A stretch of 25,147 nucleotides of DNA from Smittium culicis (lineage: Eukaryota > Kickxellomycota > Harpellomycetes > Harpellales > Legeriomycetaceae): NCBI GenBank assembly GCA_001970855.1, contig LSSN01003336.1:1-25147 (forward strand), in the 5' to 3' direction. A program made the translations under genes and the position numbers. This document shows, piece after piece, positions 17,192 to 25,147 of the stretch. How positions within the stretch are numbered: the first letter of the stretch is position 1; each line of letters starts with the position of its first letter. The notes under the pieces are model-generated. The model ran no database searches. It saw only the letters and a program-made list of their open reading frames with translations, and had not been told where the DNA came from.

Positions 17192-19974
17192 ATGAGTAAG
17201 GAATATTTAAAATTAAACAGTTTTCAAAATGAAGGCACAAGCTCTAACTTGAAAGAATATATTAAATCTGAGCTAGGAATGAGTAATAACAGCATATCCA
17301 TTGATCAAAGCGAGCTAAATAAGAGCGAAAATAACGTAAGTTTTTATTAAATCCACCTTGACATTAACCATTTTTACTCATTTTTCAGTTAAAATATAAA
17401 ATAGATTTCTGGTAGATTTATTGAAGTATTCAAAAACTCAGCTAGTTTACTAGAAGATATTGAATCACAGACTCAAATAGGGCCAATTCATGACAATAAA
17501 CTTAATGGATACTTGCATAAAATCAAAAACATCAAAGATAAAGATATAGGATTAGAATTTCTAGAAAGCTCAAAAAAATCTATTTCTGATTTAGATAAAA
17601 GTGTCGCTACCCTTTTTGAGAAAACTCAAAGTGTTGAGGATAGTATTTTGAAGCTAAGCTGTGAAAGCGAAATTAAGTTTAACTCTCTTATAATATCCAA
17701 TAAAGAAACTAATAAAAGAAATCACGAACTACATGAAATTCTTTTAAAAATAAAAGAATCTCTGATTGAACTAGAGAAAACAATCCAATCTGATAAATCG
17801 TCTAATATAAATAAAGGTAATTGTATCATCATAAAATTAATTATACTTTAAATGCAGCTACATTTATATATAATTATAATATATCATATCTTGTGAATTG
17901 CTTTATTTTATAGATATTAATCTGGATAAAAACTTTGAGAGATTAAAATTAGAATACGATGAGTCAATCCGAATTTTATGGCAAGAAAATATTTTGCCTT
18001 TTTTACAAAGTATCAGTATAAGCTGCAACTCTCAAGATCAAAATAAGAAACCAAAAAGAAAACAGAAAAAACCTAAAGTCGAGAATTCTTCTCTTGAAGA
18101 TATCGAATCTCCAAGTAAGTTCCAAGACTATGTCCACATATGTGATGAAGTGAGTGAATTTGTTGAAAACATTAAATCAGAGGAAAATACCTGGTATCAC
18201 TGGGAATCAATCAACCATTTAGTAATTAATTTACCTTTACCATTTAAATCTTCTAAAAAAAAAAAGGTGTATTTCATTTCATTTATTTAGTAATTTATAT
18301 AAATGTTTTATATTTTTAAAAAAACTTTAGATAAGTGTGGAAGCCAACACAGAAAAGGATTGCGTGTTTGTTGATATTAAACCAGATTTAAGCTTTGGGT
18401 TTGATGACTACTCTCGAAACGAAATTGGTAATAAATACAAAAGCGAAAGCAATGATTTATTCAACCTGAATAAAAATAAAAATTTAGTTAGTATTGATAA
18501 AATAATAATAAACGACATTAAAGAACATTCTTACAATTGCACTGACTCTCAATTCATTGAAAAAAACAAGCTACTCGAGCTAGATAAAATCGAAAAAGAA
18601 AATGAAAAAAGAAATAGTAATCCTGGATTACACTCGGTTCAAAGTTTAACTGAATACAAATTTCCAACCAGGGTAATTGGATCTGAGATAGAAGTAGAGC
18701 AAAAATTGGAAATATTAAATGAAAATTTAGCTTTGCAAGAAAAAATCGATTTAGATTTAATAATTAATCCAATTATCTATGATCAAAGCCATTCAAAGTC
18801 CAATGAAAATCATTCATCATATAGATCAAATAATCACATTACTTCTGAACGATTAGATATAAATAAAGAAATATGCGCAAATGTTAACCTGGAAAATCAA
18901 ATAGATAAAAGTATTCGCAAAATTTGCAATGAAAAAATTATTATTGAGAAAGAAAAAATGACTGTGGAAAATATTGCAAGTATTTCTGATATCAATTCTG
19001 TAAACAACAATGAAGCAGCCAATAGAACTGAAGAAAATGAAAGCTTTTATAATGAACTTTTAGATTGTACATCCAAATTCCCATTAAATTATTCAAAAAA
19101 TGATAATGATGTAAAAACTGAAATTAAAAGTACGATTCTCAATAAATCGATACCAAAAAATACTAAAACTCCGGAATCACAAAATCCAAAACCAAATACC
19201 AGAGTTACAAATGATTCTAGTATAAATATTTATGATTCTAACCCTATAATCGAGTTTAATGATGCTAGCGCCAGCCTTGGGATATTAAACATTGAAAGCC
19301 GCAATAATATGGCGGAAACTTTGAAAAAAGGAAATAAGAGGTCAAAAAAAAATTCCTCAAAAATCAATAACCCAAACTCATCCAACACAACTGGGATGAG
19401 AAAGACTAGTAAAAAAACTAAGGCATCACCAAAACTTATAAATATTACACCAACAAGCAATAATGGACTTTTGAAACCGATTTTTTCAACACAAAATATA
19501 CCGGATGTAGAAAATGACTTGAATCAAACAAGCACTCTATACCCTAATAATAACAACTCCCAATTACCAAATACAATAAATGATAAATATACAACTAGAA
19601 TTAATGGCTCTGTTACTGATAAAAATGCGTTATCTTATACAGGTAGTTACAGCAATACGTGTATCTTTCAGGATGATAGTCAACCCAAAAAAACTCCAAT
19701 AAATAGTTTATCCACTACAAGAAATACGAAAGTTAATTATAAACTAGAAGCTGTTAAAGCTCCGAGCCAAGTTAGATTTGACTTGAATAAAAATAATGAA
19801 AGCTTTTCAAACTTCAACTTGAATAATTTTCAAGGATATTCTAGGCCAAACAATATAATTTATGCAGAAAATATAAAACCAATTCTAAAAAGTAAGAATG
19901 AAAGTAATAAAAATAGCAAGAAACGAAAAGATAATGTTTTTGTTAGTCCAATTTTGCAAGTTTTTAAAAAGTAG
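17192..19974 (+). CDS. Large polar coiled-coil, probably nuclear protein (850 aa, four exons)
   Basis: Exons 17192-17335, 17405-17816, 17914-18266 and 18331-19974 join in frame to 850 codons. The start is the first ATG after an in-frame stop at 17129. Residues 60-185 are rich in Leu/Ile/Lys/Glu with heptad-like spacing (SISDLDKSVATLFEKTQSVE, ELHEILLKIKESLIELEKTI), so a coiled coil is likely. Residues 230-241 (KKPKRKQKKPKV) resemble a nuclear localisation signal. Residues 276-297 are a more hydrophobic, ordered-looking patch (WYHWESINHLVINLPLPF). The remaining 550 residues are polar, Asn/Ser/Lys-rich and probably disordered, with basic clusters at about 635-671 and 823-837 and short conserved-looking motifs at the C-terminus (SQVRFDL 782, KPILKSK 819, SPILQVF 842). 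This layout fits a chromatin, kinetochore or spindle scaffold, but I do not recognise the family and give no name. Confidence 0.85.
17336..17404 (+). other. Intron 1 (69 nt, phase 0)
   Basis: Donor GTAAGT, acceptor AAAATAG. The nearer TTTTCAG at 17382-17388 cannot be used because the following frame meets TAA at once, so the downstream TAG is chosen. A CATTAAC stretch could be the branch site. Confidence 0.75.
17817..17913 (+). other. Intron 2 (97 nt, phase 1)
   Basis: Donor GTAATT, acceptor TTTTATAG. Splicing joins ...NINK to DINLDKNF through a split Asp codon and avoids the stop at 17849. Confidence 0.8.
18267..18330 (+). other. Intron 3 (64 nt, phase 0)
   Basis: Donor GTGTAT, acceptor ACTTTAG, joining ...SSKKKK to ISVEANTE. 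A more usual donor GTAATT at 18290 gives the wrong phase for the only suitable acceptor, so the weak donor is preferred. Confidence 0.7.
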
Positions 19975-20041
19975 TTTGACTGCCTCTTTATTTTTTATTT
20001 ATTGAAATAACGATTCTTTAACTAATTTTAATTTTAAAAAA

Positions 20042-20047
20042 AATAAA
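20042..20047 (+). terminator. Possible polyadenylation signal of the split gene
   Basis: AATAAA lies 68 bp after the stop codon at 19972-19974. The match is exact but expected by chance at this base composition. Confidence 0.35.
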
Positions 20048-20768
20048 ATAATTGAAATAATAAAATTATAAATTTGAGATCATCTAGACTAATGAAAAAT
20101 TACTTTATGTATCATTTCTAATTTCAATTATACAAAATTATAGGATACAAGATATTCTAGAAAAAATACTTTCTAAAATTAATAAGAAATAAAACCTCAA
20201 ATTATAATCAGGAAAAATTTACTGTAAAGGCTTCTCTCCCAAAAACACTCTCGAATTAATTTTTTTATGAAATTTCACACGCCGGAAACATTGTTCTCTA
20301 TAAATTTCTACTTCCGAACGGAATCTCTCAAATACTTTACAGTCTTATAATTCGATATTACTACTTTTAAAAGAGAAAATATTTTCAGAAATCAAAAGTA
20401 TTATAGCTAGAATGAACTGATATATAAATAGAAATTATAAAAAATCATTTATTACAAAATTCTATAATTTCGATTTATTGTTATAAAACATTTTAATTGA
20501 TAAGTTTAAATTTTTTTATGATAATCTGTACAAATCACATGTTAAAATTTCTTTTTTTTTAGTAAATGTCCTCTATGTTAAAAAATTGTAATATATTATC
20601 TTTTTTTAAATAAAGTGATCCACACTCCTCAGGATAAAAAAAAAGAAATGTAAAGTTATCATAACTCTCCGGAATAAAAAAGCAATATGGATATTTCAAA
20701 TCTAATTGATTTTACTAAAAAATTTTCGGCTATTTCACATATTTATGGAGCTTGACTAAACAGATTTT
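20048..20768. other. AT-rich intergenic stretch
   Basis: No gene recognised. Slightly GC-richer phrases near 20230-20340 have no open frame. Confidence 0.5.
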
Positions 20769-20835
20769 TAACCCTTTAAGTTTCAGTCGGCTTACTTTTT
20801 TGAATTGGTAAAGCTATCCAGCCTAATTACAAGCT
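20769..20835 (-). mobile_element. Possible very diverged end of a TTAA-type element
   Basis: TTAACCCTTT is followed by CAGTCGGCTTACTTTTTTGA and TGGTAAAGCTATCCAGCC, which align loosely with the right end of the MITE family (AGTAGACTATTTTTGATC, CCAAATATAGCCAAC). The other end was not found. It may be an old copy or a relative. Confidence 0.35.
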
Positions 20836-21009
20836 GGCAAATTAAAATACAATAGCGCATGACTATTAACTAATAAAAATAGCGCACAAAATAAAAAGTC
20901 GTTTTTATATGATAAATTCAATCACGGTTTTTAAAATTTGTTTAGGAGTGCTGTCCAAGTAAAAATTTTGAATCGTTTGAACATCCTCTCCCCCTCGCCT
21001 TTTATTTAT

Positions 21010-21204
21010 TTAACTCTTATAAGGACTGTTGACAATTTTTGATCTTCCAAATCTAAACAACTGTTCAATTAAGATGCTTTAATTCCGAGATTCATTCATA
21101 TATTGGTTTATTGTGATTTAACAGCAAATAATAAAATACTTATAAATCATAATCGAATCAAAAAAATTGATTTTTTCAAATAGTATCGGACGGGAAAGGG
21201 TTAA
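21010..21204 (-). mobile_element. TTAA-type MITE, reverse copy
   Basis: Runs from TTAACTCTTATAAGGACTGT to ATCGGACGGGAAAGGGTTAA, 195 bp. TTAA is intact on both sides (21010-21013, 21201-21204). The right end has lost the CCCTTTCCC core, the left end is perfect. GATTTAACAGCAAATAATAA and TTATAAATCATAATCGAATC follow the consensus. Confidence 0.85.
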
Positions 21205-21557
21205 TTCAGTTTTATAGTATAATATTTGGATTTTTTTTTAAATATAGATCACAAACTGAACAAGAAGCTTGGTAAAATCAAAAAGATTCTTTTTATAGCC
21301 CCATAAATCTAAATTTCAAGCTTAATTACACTAAAAATTTAATTTTTATCAGCTCCAAATAATTAGTTTAAATTTCGGCCAATTTTACAAAATTAAAATA
21401 GTAATAAACGCACCAATTATCATAATCAGTTATTAACCTAAGACTTATAATTTCAATTCAGTTTCATTTATAAAAATTTAAATTTTTAGAATCCATTTAA
21501 CAAAATTTGATCTGAAAAATAACATCTTTTTAAGCTATTTTGATGCGGAATATATAT
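21205..21557. other. AT-rich stretch before a retroelement relic
   Basis: No gene recognised. The reading just upstream of 21558 (FDLKNNIFLSYFDAEYIYVF) may be a decayed continuation of the next feature. Confidence 0.4.
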
Positions 21558-21701
21558 ATGTGTTCAAAAAGCGTTCTATCATCAGTTGGACAATTAGTAT
21601 ATTTATGTGGAAGGTTTTTTATTTTCGGCCGGCCCTACCTTCTTAAAAACTTTCGGCTCAGCAGAATTAACAAAGAGCTCAGAGGATTCTTAAGGATCTA
21701 A
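21558..21701 (+). pseudogene. DIRS-like reverse transcriptase/RNase H linker relic
   Basis: An ATG-started 47-codon frame reads SSVGQLVYLCGRFFIFGRPY then LLKNFRLSRINKELRG. In DIRS/Ngaro-type polymerases the segment after the thumb has the pattern sv.qLqsLiGrLnF....i.pGRpfLRrL..L. The match covers S, V, QL, L.GR..F, GRPYL and the Leu-rich end, with a few residues lost before GRP. G+C peaks here (GGCCGGCCC at 21628). It lacks any catalytic part and is a fragment. It is not continuous with the relic at 12188. Confidence 0.42.
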
Positions 21702-22188
21702 AATTTTAAATTTTTCTTTAGTCATGATTTCGATAAAAGATTTAAGGATAATTATGATTTTTTGTGCTTTTGTTTTTTTGATGTATTGTAGATTTTATAT
21801 TATTTTTTATGGTTTTTAATCAAATTTATAATGTGAAATTGATAATATACAAAAGATTTTAAAGTAAAGTAAGAAGTTTAATAAAAATTTTTGTTTAAGG
21901 CCTTATTTTAAAAATGTAAATTTAAGTAAAGAATAAAGTTTCTCAATAATTTACGCATAGATAATCTGTTACTTGTGGGTATCTTTTAATACTTGACTCT
22001 TAGAATAGTTTTTAATGTATTTTTTCCGGTACCATTTTTCCTAAACATCTTTTATCTGATTTTTTATACCTTATTTTCATGAAATATACTGTTTAAGAAT
22101 CTAATTCTTGATATAAAGCTTTTTTTAAAGTACTTGATGATTTTTTTCTTTGGTTTCTAGCTATTTATGTCTTTTATACCCTAAATTC

Positions 22189-22413
22189 TTAAGGTTTCTT
22201 TGTGATGAATATGATAAATCTTTTTTTTTGTAATAGCTGGTTGTTATTTAAAAAAATACAATTGGTACTTTTACTCCTTATACTTTCTTCAAAGATCAAA
22301 ACACTTTCCTTTACACATTCATAAATACATATATCGCTTATCAAAAATTGGTTAAAAATGTTAAATTGGTTCAGATTTATAATTTTGAACAAAGAGAATG
22401 GGTTTAGAGACAA
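22189..22413 (-). pseudogene. Weak RNase H-like or chance ORF
   Basis: A 74-codon minus frame without an ATG. The stretch CIYECVKESVLIFEESIRSK then CIFLNNN faintly recalls the IN..EL.A...A......i.gk.i.i..DN block of retroelement RNase H. The similarity is low-complexity and may be chance. Confidence 0.15.
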
Positions 22414-23983
22414 TCTTAGAGGTAATCTATCAAATAGATAATTCCAGAGTTTTTATAGAGATTTTATAATCTTAGTTTCATGTGTTTGAAAAATTTAATT
22501 AACTCTGATTGTACGTTTATATCAAATCAAATAATTTATTTTAATATTTTTTGATTATAATTTTTCTTTATTTCCTACATCTCACTAGTCCACTTTTTAT
22601 AAAAATAATAAAATATAAGATAAATATCAATTTAATTGTTTATTTTATATGTATGCGCTATGCTTAATTTGATTTTAAGGTATACGATCTATAAATAAAA
22701 TTGAGTAAATACAATTCTTAGGCTTGCAAATAACTTAAATTTCTATTTTAATATGCTCATATATTTTTGAAGGTAGTATTACGTCTTATAAAAAAAAATT
22801 ATTTTTCTAATTTACTGTTTTTTCCCTAAAAATGATAAAACATTTATCAGTTATACGAACAAATAAACAAATAAATAAGATAGTCACATTTATAATTTTT
22901 CAAAAAAAAATTTTTTTTTTTAAACTTGTTAATTTTGTATAACAATTCTATTCTATACTTTAGGCATTATTTAATTTTTATTAATGATATATATATTTGT
23001 TGAGTGCAAAGTATAAGTCTTTAGTTCACAAAAAAAATAAAAATATTTTTCCATCTTGCTACAGAAAGCGATAATTTATTCTTTAAAAATATAACAATAC
23101 AAACTAAATCCCAAAAAGTGTTTATTTTATACTTCAATATTATAACTAGATATCTGGCTTGCAATTTACATGATATATTTAATATATTTGGTCTGCATCT
23201 AGATTTTAACTTTTTATCATTATAGCTAAATACGTAAATGGTTTGTTAGCTAGCTTGAGATTTTTTTATAGTTTTTATTAACATCGTTTAGAAACTGGTC
23301 ATTATTTTCGTTAGCTCGAATGTTTTATGTTTTAAACGCAATAAAAATGAAAAATTTTATGTAAATAATTGAATATTTATTCACTAACACAGCTGAAATT
23401 ACCAAAATTCAATTATGCTAGTACGTATACGAAATATTTTATAAAAAGAGTAATTTGATTAGTTGTTAGCTGTAAAAGTTTTGGTTGTATATTGCAAAAT
23501 ATTCGACAACTTAATAAATATTTGCGTGTGATTTTTTTTTTTATTTAGTGGGAAGAGGTATGAGGGTTTGATCATTTCTGTTTTTTTTTTTTGCTAAATT
23601 AATTTTATTTTTGATTTAAAAGAAGTTTATCTATTAGCAAAATATTAATATATTCTTGTCGAAAATTTCCAAATGGGTCTTGATAGGACTCTATTAATAA
23701 ATAAAGTAAATATGATCATATTCTATTTCGTCAAACATTGAGGGACTGTTGGGAGTAGTGATGGGCGCAGAATTACTATAAATTACATTTTATTTAATAT
23801 TGATATTATGAACCATTGGTTTTTAATCTATGAGCTTGAATAAATATTCTAAAAAATCAAGATTTTAGGTGATAAATTTGCTTGAAAAAAAATATATATA
23901 TATATAGCTACATTTTCTGCAGTCACAAAGTAATTTTTTTTTGTACTTATAATATATTATATTCATTTAAAAATCAGCAAATT
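22414..23983. other. AT desert without recognisable genes
   Basis: No credible coding region or RNA gene. A-T runs that could fold back occur at 22902-22921. No TTAA-type MITE copies recognised. Confidence 0.55.
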
Positions 23984-24220
23984 ATGAAAGATCAGTGTGA
24001 AATGAGCCGCCTTGTATTTCAATTCAGAATAAATAGTTTATTTAGCAAGTTTTTTTATACTTTTACAAAAAATATGTATGGCGATTTAATGAGTTACAGA
24101 TTCAAGAAACAGATAAATTCATACGGACCAAAATTCTTTTATCTATTTTACAACTGGTATAAATTAAAATTTCTGCGTTATTGGTTGTATAAAAAAAAAA
24201 TTTTTTTTTTACATTATTGA
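23984..24220 (+). pseudogene. ORF resembling a decayed DIRS-type reverse transcriptase palm
   Basis: From ATG at 23984 the frame is open for 78 codons. It reads SRLVFQFRINSLFSKFFYTF then TKNMYGDLMSYRFKKQIN and FFYLFYNW. DIRS-like palms have LrF.f.....f..lPFGLs.aP.tFTK.M...L...R..GI......YLDDW. FTK.M, L..YR.K.IN and Y-L-x-Y-N-W (for YLDDW) line up in order and spacing, but the catalytic aspartates are gone. A small aromatic-rich hypothetical protein is the alternative; the ORF is extended upstream only by a non-ATG codon. Confidence 0.35.
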
Positions 24221-25147
24221 AGGTTTAGGACAATCATATATCTTTAAATTGAGCGCGTTAATTAAGAAATATATAGTATTCTAAATGAATCGAATTTAAA
24301 TAAATATTTAAATGTAAATAGGAAAAATTGACGAGTAGTATTAAATTAAAAAATCTACTTAAAAAGCGGTTTTATTGATTCAATATACATATTTTTTATT
24401 TTTATTAAACTGGAGGCAATATGTAACAATTGATATAATTTTTCTTTGATTTTTTTTTGGTTATATGATTGAAAATGAGTGAATGCGATTTATGGATTAG
24501 CGACTACTATAAATATATTAAGTAACTGACGATTTTTGTGTGCGGATATATGGGGGACTTTAGTATAAGGTAATTTGTTATCTTGGAATTTTAATATGAT
24601 AATTCGAACTAGATAAATAAATATATTACAATAGGTATTCTATTCTATACTATTTTATATAGTTATTTAAATTTGAAACTAATGATGATATACTGGAAAG
24701 ATTTATTAGAATATGATCTGACCCTCAAAGTAATCTTGTCCATATATTAAACCTGGTTATATTGGTATTAAGATACTTTTATCTTGTGTATTACGTTATG
24801 CTAGGCATTATTTTCATACATTATTAGATAATACATTAAGAAAAAAATTTCAAAAGTGCGAGCTTAATGGCCATAATTTGATACTATAGTTTACACTATT
24901 AAAATAGTTTTGGCTGAATCATGTGGTAAAACAAAGAATGGTGGGTTGATGCTTAAAGTATCAATCAAAGTTGTGAAAAAGTAAGTAAGATACATGACGG
25001 TTATATTTATTGAGAGAAAAATATAAATAAAGATATTTCTACATTACTTTTAAACGTGAATTGTGATAGTTAGGAGAGGGGGAAAAAATAAAAAGTATAA
25101 TTAGCGGAGTATAGTGAATAAATGGCGGGGGCAAAAGGGGGGGGGGG
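24221..25147. other. AT-rich terminal stretch ending in a G run
   Basis: No gene recognised. A 35-codon open stretch (24877-24981) ends in a GTAAGTAAG donor-like sequence, with no identifiable partner exon. The last 11 bases are all G. Confidence 0.5.

Noticed and set aside
19230..19460. Minus-strand 76-codon hydrophobic ORF
   Set aside because: It is antisense to exon 4 of the split gene.

Overview
This looks like a nuclear scaffold from a very AT-rich eukaryote. Intergenic DNA is only about 20-25% G+C by eye. The main gene is split by three short GT-AG introns (69, 97 and 64 nt), long gene-free stretches are common, and there are no bacterial-style operons or ribosome binding sites. Short introns, a secreted Ser/Thr-rich protein, TTAA-type miniature transposons and DIRS-like reverse transcriptase relics together fit an early-diverging fungus, for example an AT-rich gut-dwelling lineage, or a similar small eukaryote. 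This assignment is inference. The right edge ends in an 11-G run and is probably a contig end.

Layout. Positions 1-1099 (minus) hold the first 366 codons of an intronless gene for a secreted, cysteine-rich protein with a Thr/Pro/Ala/Gln repeat; its 3' end is outside the window. Positions 1758-2763, 4126-5205, 5358-5854, 15047-15243 and 21010-21204 carry at least 14 copies, fresh and decayed, of one ~195-bp miniature inverted-repeat element. Its ends are TTAACCCTTTCCCG and it sits at TTAA, the signature of piggyBac-type transposition. Copies are nested, tandem and inverted relative to each other, and no transposase gene is visible.

Positions 5855-17130 are mainly a graveyard: AT-rich sequence with scattered shreds of reading frame. 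The best shred (12188-12786, plus) looks like a decayed DIRS/Ngaro-type reverse transcriptase. Similar shreds occur at 21558-21701 and 23984-24220, and a less certain one at 6480-6590. Positions 17192-19974 (plus) hold the one complete gene of the window: four exons and 850 codons. It encodes an unrecognised, probably nuclear protein with a coiled-coil-like N-terminal third and a long polar, disordered C-terminal part with basic clusters.

The two real genes show no functional link. No rRNA, tRNA, CRISPR array or complete transposon gene was recognised. All family assignments were made by eye from remembered motifs, without any search.
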